DNA from: Caulobacter sp. Root1455
Lineage (GTDB): Bacteria; Pseudomonadota; Alphaproteobacteria; Caulobacterales; Caulobacteraceae
DNA: 64,000 bases
Assembly (NCBI RefSeq): GCF_001426905.1
Contig: NZ_LMFQ01000025.1
Coordinates: forward strand, 62,001 to 126,000
Reading direction: 5' to 3'
The position numbers and the translations under genes were made by a program. Positions 39,843 to 47,867 of this stretch are shown here, one piece after another (the first letter of the stretch is position 1; each line of letters starts with the position of its first letter). The notes below the pieces were generated by a model that ran no database searches, was not told the DNA's origin, and was given only the letters and a program-made list of their open reading frames with translations.

Positions 39843-41240
39843 TCAGAGTTTGTATTCGAGGGTGAACCAGGCCTTGGTCCGCGAGGCCGGCGGCGTCGCC
39901 GCGCCCAGGGGCACGGTCTTTTCGCGCTGGAAGTCGGCGTACTTCAGCTGGATCGAGAGCTTGGGGGTGATGGCGGCGGCGAACGCGATGTCCCACTCGT
40001 GCCCGAGGTCCGCGCCGGTCCGCTGGCCGTTGAAGTCGTGGTGGCGGACCAGGATGTCGGTGTTGAAGAAGTAGGTCCGCTTGAAGCGCGGCTTGGCGTT
40101 GAAGGTGAGGTTGGCGTCCTCGATCCCGTCGACGAAGCTCTTGTTGCCGCCCGGCGAGACGAAGGCGTCGGCCCAGCCCTGGAAGGCGTGGACGGTGGCC
40201 AGGGGCGTGGTGAAGCCGCGCACGCCGTCGCCTTCCAGCGACTCGTAGCTGGCCTTGACCGTGTAGATGTCGAAGGTCCCGGCGAGGTCGCCGCCGAAAT
40301 AGGTCAGGGCGTAGTCCGGCGTGTTGTGATGGTAGCCCGACTGCTTGGCGTAGGTGGCGTTGTAGGCCAGCTGGTAGAGACCGACCCAGGTCTTGCCCGA
40401 GGCCTTGGCCCCCGTGGTCAGCGACGAATTGATCGCCGAATTGCCGAAGTCCAGGGCGTAGACGAAGCCCTGCAGGCGCAGCGCCTCGGCCGGCGACCAG
40501 GTGGCGTTCAGCAGGTGGCTGTCGCTGTCCCAGTCCTTCAGTTCGCCGAGGATGCGGTTGACGTGGGAGACATAGGCGTAGGTCGCCTTGAACCGGCCGA
40601 AGGCGAAATCGGTCCGGACGGCGTCGAAGGTCTGCTCGTCCTGGCGCCAGCCGACATTGCCGACGAAGCGCTGGTCGTCGAGCAGGATGCGCTGGCGGCC
40701 GGCGACCACCTGCAGGGCGCTGCTGGGCGTCCAGGTCAGTTGGAGGCGGTTCAGCTCGGTGACGTCCGGATCATTGACGATCGGATACTTGGCCTTGTCG
40801 GCGCCGTTCAGCGGCGGCGTCAGCGCGCCCGGCACGTTGACGGCGTAGTGCTCGGGCCCAACCTGGCGGACGTCCTCGACCTCGATCAGGCCCTTGACCT
40901 TGGCGAACTCGGCGGTCTCCCAGCCCAGGCGGGTGCGAACGGTGTAGGCGGCGGCGTCCTCGGTGAGCGTGGCGGTCTTGGTCTGGTCGACGCCTTCGTA
41001 GCGGCCGCGGACCTCCAGGATCAGTCTACCGGCCGCGACCTGGTCGCTGAAGGTCGGCGGCGGGGCCGGAGGCGGCGGCGGTTCGGCGGGTTCGGGGGCC
41101 GGTTCCGGCGCGGGCTCGACCGTCGCTTCGGCGACGGATCGCGGCGCGGAATCTGGCGCGGCCTGCGCCATGGCGGCCGTGCTCCAGGCAAGCGTGCTCA
41201 GTGCCGCGCCGCAGCGCAGCATGACTTTCCATCTCTTCAT
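39843..41240 (-). CDS. Outer-membrane porin of the alginate-export (AlgE-like) family
   Basis: A 465-residue protein starting at the ATG at 41240; an extra TTG start 21 bases upstream is less likely. The signal peptide ends in AMAQA (about residue 26). A Pro/Glu/Ala-rich linker follows (about 40-62), then a beta-barrel of the Alginate_exp family with alternating Tyr/Thr-rich strands, ending in LEYKL. Family members often serve as anion-selective channels, so together with the following nitrate-type ABC genes it likely passes the substrate through the outer membrane. It is the first gene of the operon. Confidence 0.85.
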   Translation of the reverse strand: MKRWKVMLRCGAALSTLAWSTAAMAQAAPDSAPRSVAEATVEPAPEPAPEPAEPPPPPAPPPTFSDQVAAGRLILEVRGRYEGVDQTKTATLTEDAAAYTVRTRLGWETAEFAKVKGLIEVEDVRQVGPEHYAVNVPGALTPPLNGADKAKYPIVNDPDVTELNRLQLTWTPSSALQVVAGRQRILLDDQRFVGNVGWRQDEQTFDAVRTDFAFGRFKATYAYVSHVNRILGELKDWDSDSHLLNATWSPAEALRLQGFVYALDFGNSAINSSLTTGAKASGKTWVGLYQLAYNATYAKQSGYHHNTPDYALTYFGGDLAGTFDIYTVKASYESLEGDGVRGFTTPLATVHAFQGWADAFVSPGGNKSFVDGIEDANLTFNAKPRFKRTYFFNTDILVRHHDFNGQRTGADLGHEWDIAFAAAITPKLSIQLKYADFQREKTVPLGAATPPASRTKAWFTLEYKL

Positions 41241-41677
41241 GCCTTCATCCCCTGAGGCCAAAAAAAACGCCCGGCGGGATCGCTGCCGCGATCTCTCCGG
41301 ACGCCATTGTCCAAGCTTACCAAGCCGCTACGTCGCGGCCGGCGACCCTCTCGGGTCAACACGGAACATCGTTGTTCCGCGTGTCGTGATCAGGAGGAGG
41401 CCGACGCGGCGCGCCGACAATCGCAAAACATTGTTCCGTGGCGCCGCGCCGCACAACGGCGCTGTTTTGCACAGCGGCCATGCAGACCAAAGCAGCGCTC
41501 TGCCCGGTATTTCCGCGTTTGGATCATCCGGACGCGACGCATCGGGAGCGCCGCGGCGGCGTCGCGGCCGATGTTCGCCAGGCGGCCGCGAGGATAGCTG
41601 GTCGTCGCAGGCTGACGGCCATAGAGTGCGTCGCGGCGAGCCGGCGCCAGATCGCTGACGATGTGGAAGCCCCTGAC
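41241..41677. other. Intergenic region between the porin operon and rsgA
   Basis: No gene is supported here; the frame of RsgA is open through half of it but is not family-like. It carries the CGGAACA/TGTTCCG palindrome (41362-41379), an additional TTGTTCCG at 41431-41438, and far-spaced arms GCAAAACA (41423-41430) and TGTTTTGC (41463-41470). These sites probably control the nitrate-type operon. Confidence 0.6.
41362..41379. promoter_or_regulatory. Palindrome CGGAACA-N4-TGTTCCG upstream of the porin operon
   Basis: Exact 7-bp arms (41362-41368 and 41373-41379) with a 4-base spacer, 122 bases upstream of the porin start. The arm TGTTCCG recurs at 41432-41438. A dimeric repressor or activator of nitrogen or anion uptake is the obvious reader, but no regulator gene is adjacent. 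Confidence 0.45.
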
Positions 41678-42745
41678 TTGATCAAGCACTATGGATGGTC
41701 CGACCTGCTGATGCGGGCCTTCGAACCGCACGCGCGCGCGGGCCACACCCCTGGACGCGTCGTCGTCCAGCAGCGGGACGGCTATCTGGTGGCCACCGAC
41801 GAGGGCGAACTGCGCGCCAAGCCTTCCGGACGCCTGCGCCACGAGGCTCGAGAGGCCGGCCACCCGGCGGTCGGCGACTGGGTGGCGCTGTCGACGAACC
41901 TCGTCGAACGCACCGCCACCATCCACGCCATCCTGCCACGCCGCACCGCCTTCGTACGTCGGGCCGCCGACAGCGCTCAGACGCCGCAGGTGGTCGCCGC
42001 CAACATCGACCTGGCCTTCATCGTCACCTCGATGAACGCCGACCTCAATCCGCGCCGGATCGAGCGCTATCTCGCCGCCGCCTGGCAGAGCGGCGCGCGC
42101 CCCGTGGTGGTGCTGACCAAGTCGGACCTCCGCGCCGAGCCGCTGCCCCAGGCCGAGTTGGAGGCCCTGGCGGCCGGCTGCCCCGTCGTCATGGTGTCGG
42201 CGCGGCAGGGCCTGGGTCTGGAGGCCTTGCTGGCGCATCTGGCGCCGGGCGAGACGTGCGTGCTGATCGGCTCGTCCGGCGTCGGAAAGTCGACGCTGGT
42301 CAACGCCCTGCTGGGCGAGGAACGCATGGCGACCCAGGCGATCCGTGAAGCCGACGACCAGGGACGCCACACCACCAGCCACCGCCAGCTGGTCCTGCTG
42401 CCCGGCGGCGGGTTGATCGTCGACACGCCCGGCGTCCGGGAGGTCGGGCTGATCGACGCCGACGAGGGCCTGAGCGCGGTGTTCGAGGATATCGAGCGCC
42501 TGGCGGAGACCTGCCGGTTCAACGACTGCGGTCACGCCAACGAACCGGGCTGCGCGGTGCGCGCCGCGCTGGAGAGCGGGGCTCTCGACCCCGACCGCTG
42601 GGCGCACTTCCAGAAGCTCGGGCTTGAACTGGCCGCCGTGGAGGACAAGGCCGATCGCGCGGCCAGGGACGTCGAACGCCGGCGCCTGGCCGGGCTGCAG
42701 AAGAAATACCGCGCCACGAAGCGGGACGACCGGGGCGCCGACTGA
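41678..42745 (+). CDS. rsgA: Ribosome small-subunit-dependent GTPase A
   Basis: A 355-residue protein. The start is set at the TTG at 41678 (GGAAG, 8-base spacer), since RsgA proteins begin shortly before the G-W-S block; a GTG at 41663 is the alternative. An OB-fold comes first (about 10-90), then the circularly permuted GTPase with G4 (TKSD), G1 GSSGVGKST and G3 DTPG in that order. The C-terminal zinc motif is C-x5-C-x-H-x5-C (CRFNDCGHANEPGC). RsgA checks late assembly of the 30S ribosomal subunit. Confidence 0.93.
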   Translation: MIKHYGWSDLLMRAFEPHARAGHTPGRVVVQQRDGYLVATDEGELRAKPSGRLRHEAREAGHPAVGDWVALSTNLVERTATIHAILPRRTAFVRRAADSAQTPQVVAANIDLAFIVTSMNADLNPRRIERYLAAAWQSGARPVVVLTKSDLRAEPLPQAELEALAAGCPVVMVSARQGLGLEALLAHLAPGETCVLIGSSGVGKSTLVNALLGEERMATQAIREADDQGRHTTSHRQLVLLPGGGLIVDTPGVREVGLIDADEGLSAVFEDIERLAETCRFNDCGHANEPGCAVRAALESGALDPDRWAHFQKLGLELAAVEDKADRAARDVERRRLAGLQKKYRATKRDDRGAD

Positions 42746-42788
42746 TCTTCAGGCAAGCCCTTGTCCACCGTCTCGACGCGCGGTTCCG

Positions 42789-43766
42789 CTAGTTCAGCCG
42801 GGGCTTCTTCAGCAGCGTGTTGCGGTCGACCGAGCGGATCTCGACCTCGAACACGTCCTGCTCGCGCTGGATGCGCAGCGGGATCGTGACGCCGGCCGGT
42901 CCCTGGTCCCAGAGGGCCGTGTAGAACTCGGTCAGGTCCGACACTTCGTCGCCCGCCACGGCCAGCACCAGGTCGCCGGCGTGGAGTTCGGCGCGGGCGG
43001 CGGGGCTGCCGGGCGACACCCCGACCAGGACGACCCGGGATTCGGTCTCCTGCGCGAAGACGCCCAGCCAGGGGCGAGGCGGATGGGCGGGCCGGCCCCG
43101 CGCCAGATCGTCCAGGATCGGCGGCAGCAGTTCGGCGGGCACGAACATGTTCATGGGCTTGGCCCGGCCGTCGCGCGACTGCCCCGACAGGCTGAGCGAG
43201 CCGACGCCGACCAGTTCGCCCTCGGGGCCGATCAGGGCCGCGCCGCTCCAATGCGGGTGGGCCGGTTCGGTGATGATCGCCTCGTCCAGCAGATATTCCC
43301 AATAGCCGGCGAACGGCATGCGCGTGAGCACCCGTCCGGCGGCCGCGTGGGCGCGTCCGCCGGCCCCGGCGATGACGACCGAGCTTCCGGAGTCCAGGAT
43401 CTTCGAGGTTCCCAGCCGCAGCGCCGGCAGGCCGAGGGGCTCGAGCGCCTGGACCAGGCCCAGCCCGCTCTGGCCGTCGAAACCCAGCACATGGGCCTGG
43501 ACGCGCTTGCCGTCGTTCAGCGTCAGGACGACCTGGCTGGCCTCGGTGATCAGATAGGCCATGGTCAGCACCAGGCCGTTCTCGCTGATCACCACGCCGT
43601 TTCCGAGCCGCTCGGTCCCGAGGATGCGCGCGGTGAAGGCGTCGGCCGGAACCTGGGATTCCAGCGCGACGACCGAGGACAACGCGTGATCAAGGTCGAA
43701 AGCATAGGCGCTGGCGGCGGGGCGCAACCGCGCTTCGACCTCGTGCCCTTGGAACGGTGATGACAA
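42789..43766 (-). CDS. HtrA-like protein with degenerate protease domain and PDZ domain
   Basis: A 325-residue protein starting at TTG (43766) behind AGAGGAG. The trypsin-like domain spans about 25-215, then a PDZ domain (about 235-320). Aligned by eye with DegP, the catalytic His is Tyr71 (LTMAYLI where T-N-N-H-V-I is usual), the Asp is Gly101 (GQSGLGLVQ), and Ser174 remains (HWSGAAL). With two of three triad residues lost it should not cleave peptides. No signal peptide is visible, so it may act in the cytoplasm as a binding protein or regulator. Confidence 0.85.
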   Translation of the reverse strand: MSSPFQGHEVEARLRPAASAYAFDLDHALSSVVALESQVPADAFTARILGTERLGNGVVISENGLVLTMAYLITEASQVVLTLNDGKRVQAHVLGFDGQSGLGLVQALEPLGLPALRLGTSKILDSGSSVVIAGAGGRAHAAAGRVLTRMPFAGYWEYLLDEAIITEPAHPHWSGAALIGPEGELVGVGSLSLSGQSRDGRAKPMNMFVPAELLPPILDDLARGRPAHPPRPWLGVFAQETESRVVLVGVSPGSPAARAELHAGDLVLAVAGDEVSDLTEFYTALWDQGPAGVTIPLRIQREQDVFEVEIRSVDRNTLLKKPRLN

Positions 43767-43900
43767 GTCGATCTCCTCTAGGAGACTCAAATCTGGGGCG
43801 CGGCCTGCCTTGAACAAGAGGGGGATCGAACAAGAGGGCTAGGCGGAGCCCGGACCAGACCGTCGCCCCGCCAGACGCGAGGCGACGGCGCCGTGGTCGA

Positions 43901-44053
43901 TCAGTCGTCGCCGTCGGCGATGTCGGCGAGCAGGCCGGTGATCGGCTCGTCGTTGAAGCTGGTGACGTTGTGGCCCGCGTCGATCACGCCGACCTTGGCG
44001 ACGTGCGGCGTTTCGGCTTGGGTGTCGGCCTTGTCGTCCGGCTTGGTGGTCAT
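43901..44053 (-). CDS. Small acidic protein of 50 residues, conserved-looking
   Basis: A 50-residue reading from the ATG at 44053 behind CGGAG with a 6-base spacer. The N-terminus is polar (K/D/T-rich), followed by V-A-K-V-G-V-I-D-A-G-H-N-V-T-S-F-N and a C-terminal acidic end (LLADIADGDD). The longer frame upstream is not supported. No function is known. Confidence 0.55.
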   Translation of the reverse strand: MTTKPDDKADTQAETPHVAKVGVIDAGHNVTSFNDEPITGLLADIADGDD

Positions 44054-44214
44054 AGGGAACTCCGGATGCGAGGGCCGGGCGCCTTTCGCCCGGCGTGCCT
44101 CGCGGGCAGCTTGGCACGAACCTTTGCGGCTGTCAGCGAAGGCCGCCACGATGGGCGCGAATGAGGGAGAGGCGCCTCGAAACCGTTCGCCGCGCCGTTC
44201 GTCCGGTCGTTTGT

Positions 44215-44229
44215 GTTCTTGAAATGTTC
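44215..44229 (+). promoter_or_regulatory. SOS box GTTC-N7-GTTC (LexA site of alphaproteobacteria)
   Basis: GTTC (44215-44218) and GTTC (44226-44229) with exactly 7 bases between them is the established LexA recognition pattern in Caulobacter and other alphaproteobacteria. It ends 24 bases before the ATG at 44254 of the radical SAM gene. Its second half overlaps an alternative ATG at 44224, which supports the later start. Confidence 0.6.
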
Positions 44230-44253
44230 TCATCGACGGTTCATGATCGACGC

Positions 44254-45357
44254 ATGGTCGCTCCCGCCAATCTTCCCGGTCATCCGCCGCCAAGCGTGCA
44301 GGGCGCCGCGCGGGGGCGCGGGGCCAAGTCCAATCGCACCGGCCGCTTCGAGTCCCAGGTCAGCGAAGCCTTCGACGATGGCTGGGGCGAGGAGGACGAG
44401 CCGGCCCAGATCGCCACCACGCTGCAGCCGATGAAGTCGCGGACCATCATCGCCCGCAACGACAGCCCCGACGTCGGCTTCGAGAGCTCGATCAATCCTT
44501 ATCGCGGCTGCAGCCACGGCTGCATCTACTGCTACGCGCGACCGGCCCACGCCTATCTGGGCCATTCTCCGGGCCTGGATTTCGAGACCAGGATCTATTT
44601 CAAGCCCGAGGCCGGCAAGCTGCTGGAGCGCGAGCTGTCCAAGAAGGGCTACGTCCCCAAGGTCATCCATATCGGCGGCGACACCGACCCCTACCAGCCC
44701 GACGAGCGCAAGCTGCGGGTGACTCGGGCGGTGCTCGAGACCCTTCAGCGGTTCCGCCACCCGTTCACGATCATCACCAAGTCGAACCTGATCACCCGCG
44801 ATCTCGACATCCTGGGGCCGATGGGCCAGGCGGGGCTGGCGCGGGCGGCGGTGTCGATCACCAGCCTGGACCACAGGCTGTCGCGCAGCATGGAGCCGCG
44901 AGCCGCGACACCCAAGCGCCGGATCGACGCGGTGCGCCAGCTGACGGCGGCGGGCGTGCCGACCACGGTGATGTTCGCCCCGTCCATCCCCTCGCTGAAC
45001 GACCACGAGATGGAGGCGGTGCTGGAAGCCGCCGCCGCCGCCGGGGCGACCACCGCCGGCTATGTCGCCGTGCGCCTGCCGTTGGAGATCAAGGACCTGT
45101 TCGAGGAGTGGCTGGCCGCCGAGCATCCCGACCGCGCCAAGCGGGTGATGTCGCTGGTCCGGCAGATGCGCAATGGGGCGGCCTACAGTTCCGAGTGGGG
45201 CAAACGGATGACCGGTGAGGGGCCGGTGGCCGAGGTGATGAGCCAGCGGTTCCATCTGGCGCGGACGCGGTTCGGGCTGGACCGCAAGCTGGCGCCGCTG
45301 GATCTGAACCAGTTCGCCGTGCCGGCCAAGGCGGGGGATCAGCTGTCGTTGTTTTGA
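44254..45357 (+). CDS. PA0069-family radical SAM protein, spore-photoproduct-lyase-like
   Basis: A 367-residue protein starting at the ATG at 44254; an ATG at 44224 would overlap the SOS box. The radical SAM motif is CSHGCIYCYA (C-x3-C-x2-C, about residues 88-95), with H-I-G-G-D-T-D-P-Y-Q-P and T-K-S-N-L-I later. It belongs to the COG1533 group with spore photoproduct lyase, which repairs thymine photoproducts; non-sporulating bacteria carry this PA0069 branch. The SOS box upstream suggests DNA-damage induction. Confidence 0.85.
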   Translation: MVAPANLPGHPPPSVQGAARGRGAKSNRTGRFESQVSEAFDDGWGEEDEPAQIATTLQPMKSRTIIARNDSPDVGFESSINPYRGCSHGCIYCYARPAHAYLGHSPGLDFETRIYFKPEAGKLLERELSKKGYVPKVIHIGGDTDPYQPDERKLRVTRAVLETLQRFRHPFTIITKSNLITRDLDILGPMGQAGLARAAVSITSLDHRLSRSMEPRAATPKRRIDAVRQLTAAGVPTTVMFAPSIPSLNDHEMEAVLEAAAAAGATTAGYVAVRLPLEIKDLFEEWLAAEHPDRAKRVMSLVRQMRNGAAYSSEWGKRMTGEGPVAEVMSQRFHLARTRFGLDRKLAPLDLNQFAVPAKAGDQLSLF

Positions 45358-45389
45358 GGCGGGCTCAGAAGCACAATCGTTCAATTTTT

Positions 45390-45521
45390 ACCGTCATTCC
45401 CGCCCTTGTGGCGGGAACCCCTCTGTCCACCGCAAGGGCAGTGGGGTGGCGCGCTGGCGCGCCAAGGCCGCGCACCGTCGGCTGAGCTAGGGGTTCCCGC
45501 CACAAGGGCGGGAATGACGGT
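45390..45521. repeat. Intergenic inverted repeat with perfect 33-nt arms
   Basis: Arm 45390-45422 is the exact reverse complement of 45489-45521. The arms begin ACCGTCATTCCCGCC and end in AACCCCT. Each arm is itself a hairpin (CCCGCC...GGCGGG). The 66-base middle carries a shorter GGCGCGC...GCGCGCC palindrome. It lies between two same-direction genes, the radical SAM gene and the short glycosyltransferase gene. Confidence 0.9.
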
Positions 45522-45609
45522 TGGAAAGGGGGAAGGATTGAGCCTCCGCTCGGAACGTCGATGCGCTCTGCCCCTTGACCTACACGCCCCAATCCCCTGA
45601 AGCAGGACC

Positions 45610-46086
45610 ATGATCACCGTCGTCCTGCCCACCCGCGACAGCGCCGCGCGCCTGGTCCACGTCCTGCCGCTGCTGGTGCCGGCCGCCGTCGACGGTCTGG
45701 TCAAGGCGGTGGTGTTCGCCGACGCCGGCTCGACCGACGCGACGCTGGCCATCGCCGAGGACAGCGGCGCGCGGGTGGTCCAGGCGTCGGGCGATGCGGG
45801 CACGCGCCTAGCGGTCGGCTGCGCGGCGGCCAAGAGCGCCTGGATCCTGGCCCTGGGCGAGGATCTGGTCCTGCCGGAAGCCTGGCGCACGCCGGTCGAG
45901 GCTCATCTGGCGGGCGGCGGCGGCAAGCCGGCCTGGATCGCCGCGCCGGGCCTGTTCGGCCGTCCCCTGGCGGTTCTCGCCTCGCGGGAGGCCGTCGAGG
46001 CGGCGGGCGGCTTCAAGCCCGGCGGCGACCCGCTGAAGGCGCTGCTGGGGCGGCTGAAGCCTAGGGCCGCGCGGCTGCGGGTTTGA
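45610..46086 (+). CDS. Short glycosyltransferase-2-like protein
   Basis: A 158-residue protein starting at ATG. The N-terminus (ITVVLPTRDSAARL) and the D-A-G-S-T-D-A-T block are those of GT-A glycosyltransferases, and L-A-L-G-E-D-L-V-L-P is in the position of the D-x-D region with Glu-Asp. It is much shorter than usual GT2 enzymes (about 230 or more) and lacks a clear catalytic base region. It may be a truncated or specialised member. It sits between two repeat elements. Confidence 0.65.
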   Translation: MITVVLPTRDSAARLVHVLPLLVPAAVDGLVKAVVFADAGSTDATLAIAEDSGARVVQASGDAGTRLAVGCAAAKSAWILALGEDLVLPEAWRTPVEAHLAGGGGKPAWIAAPGLFGRPLAVLASREAVEAAGGFKPGGDPLKALLGRLKPRAARLRV

Positions 46087-46099
46087 GCTCCCAAACCTC

Positions 46100-46225
46100 C
46101 GCTCATCCCGGCGAATGCCGGGACCTAGATCCCAAACCGGAGAGCTTGATTGGAGAGCGCTCGGAGCCTGTGGAAGCAGCTCACAGCTCTTCCATCTGGG
46201 TCCCGGCATTCGCCGGGATGAGCGG
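46100..46225. repeat. Intergenic inverted repeat with perfect 26-nt arms
   Basis: Arm 46100-46125 is the exact reverse complement of 46200-46225. The arms contain CTCATCCCGGCGAATGCCGG, itself a hairpin (CCGGCGAATGCCGG). The 74-base spacer is A+T-richer. It lies between convergent genes. Confidence 0.9.
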
Positions 46226-46233
46226 GACTTGAA

Positions 46234-47799
46234 TTACTGATCCAGCCTGAAATCAATCACCCGCGCGCCGCTGGCCACGGCGTCAAGCGTCCTGGTCTCC
46301 GCGCCCATCAGCTTGCGATAGGTCCAGTACGAGGCCATGACCTTTTCGACGTAGTTGCGGGTTTCCTGGGCCGGCAGGCTCTCGATCAGCATCAGCGGAT
46401 CGCAGTCTGCGCCGCCCAGCTGTTCCTGGGTCTTGATCAGCGTGCCGGGGCCGCCGTTATAGGCCGCGACGGCGCGGAACAGGTCCGGGCTCTGCAGGCC
46501 GCGGTCCATCAGCCAGGTGAAATAGTCCTGGCCGACCCGCAGGTTGAAGCTGGGGTCCAGCAGCGGGGTGGTGTCGGCCAGCAGCTTGTCGTCGCCGGCC
46601 GCGCGGGCCGCGGCGATCGGCATCAGCTGCATCAGGCCCACCGCGCCCGAGCCCGACGTGGCGTAGGGGTCGAAGCGGCTTTCCTGGCGCACCAGGGCGT
46701 AGACCATGGCCTTGTCGATCGTGAAGCCGCCCTTGGGCTCCAGCAGGGGGAGGGGATAGTCCTCGCCGCCCACGCGCTTGACCGCGCGCCCGGCGTTCAG
46801 CGGAGCCTTTTCATTGAGGGCCAGGGCCAGGTCGGTCCAGTCGCCGCGGGCCTTGGGATCGTCGCTGGCCAGGGACAGGCCGGCGCGCAGTTCCTGGCCG
46901 GCCTCGGCCCAGCGGCCGATCTGGGCCAGGGCGGCGGCGCGACGCGCGCGCGGGTCGGCGGCCAGCAGGCGGGCCAGCGAGGCGGTGTCGGGCCCCTCGT
47001 AGGACACCTTGGTCAGCAGGGCGGCGATCGGGTCGTCCTGGGCCAGGGCCAGGCCGGCCAGGGCCAACTGGCGGGCGGCGATCATGCCGTAGAAGGTGTT
47101 GGGCGCGCGGGCGGCCGCGCTGAGCAGATCCTCGATGTCGCGGGCTTGGCCGCCGGACGCCGCCGAGCGCGCGGCCCAGAACGAGGCGGCCGACCGCAGC
47201 CATTCGTCCTGCTTGTCGTCGTCGGCGACGCGTTCGAAATAGGTCCGGGCCTGGGCGTAGGCCTGCAGGCGGAAGGCCGACAAGCCGGCGATCCAGGGCT
47301 CGTCGGCGCGCTCGGCCAGGGTCAGGGCCTTCTTCACGTCGCCGGAATAATAGGCCTCGCGGGCGGCGCGGGCCTTGTCGGCCGGGGCGGGGCCCTTGGC
47401 GCCGGCCACGAACAGGGCCGGGATCTTCGGCGCGGCGACGCGGGCCGGCTTGCGCTTGACGGCCAGGGCGTAGACCCGGTCGGCGCCGGCCTGGTCGCCG
47501 TAGGAGTCCAGCCAGTCGGTCAGCTCGTCATAGCTGGCCGCGTAGGCGCGCGGATGCATGATCTTGGAAAATTCCAGCCGGCCCCGCAGGCTGTGGTCGC
47601 GGGCGTTGGCCGCGGCGGCCTCGGCGGCGTCGAAATCACCATGGTCGGCGGCGGCGAAGGCGGCGCGATAGAAGCGGGCGTCGGCGTCCGACAGCGGCTC
47701 GAGCGACGACGCACGGGCGCTCGAGGGGGCGCTGAAAGCGACCGCGAAGCAAAACACGAAGGCCGAGAAAACGGCCAGAGGGCGAGCTAGAAGCTGCAA
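46234..47799 (-). CDS. slt: Soluble lytic murein transglycosylase (SLT family)
   Basis: A 521-residue protein starting at TTG with GGAA upstream. The signal peptide ends near A-R-A-S (about residue 30). A long helical repeat region (about 40-345) like the U- and L-domains of Slt70 is followed by the catalytic goose-lysozyme-like domain (about 355-500): Q-E-S-R-F with the catalytic Glu, G-A-V-G-L-M-Q-L-M-P and A-A-Y-N-G-G-P-G. It cleaves peptidoglycan glycan strands with formation of 1,6-anhydro ends. A monocistronic gene in Caulobacter-like order. Confidence 0.93.
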   Translation of the reverse strand: MQLLARPLAVFSAFVFCFAVAFSAPSSARASSLEPLSDADARFYRAAFAAADHGDFDAAEAAAANARDHSLRGRLEFSKIMHPRAYAASYDELTDWLDSYGDQAGADRVYALAVKRKPARVAAPKIPALFVAGAKGPAPADKARAAREAYYSGDVKKALTLAERADEPWIAGLSAFRLQAYAQARTYFERVADDDKQDEWLRSAASFWAARSAASGGQARDIEDLLSAAARAPNTFYGMIAARQLALAGLALAQDDPIAALLTKVSYEGPDTASLARLLAADPRARRAAALAQIGRWAEAGQELRAGLSLASDDPKARGDWTDLALALNEKAPLNAGRAVKRVGGEDYPLPLLEPKGGFTIDKAMVYALVRQESRFDPYATSGSGAVGLMQLMPIAAARAAGDDKLLADTTPLLDPSFNLRVGQDYFTWLMDRGLQSPDLFRAVAAYNGGPGTLIKTQEQLGGADCDPLMLIESLPAQETRNYVEKVMASYWTYRKLMGAETRTLDAVASGARVIDFRLDQ

Positions 47800-47867
47800 T
47801 GCGTTTCCGCGCCCTTGCCCCGAAAGGCTCCCCGACGCGTCCCGTGTCCAACTGGTCGCCCGAATCT

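Noticed and set aside
38103..41255. A 1050-codon plus-strand frame opposite the porin and ABC genes
   Set aside because: Low-complexity shadow of well-recognised minus-strand genes.
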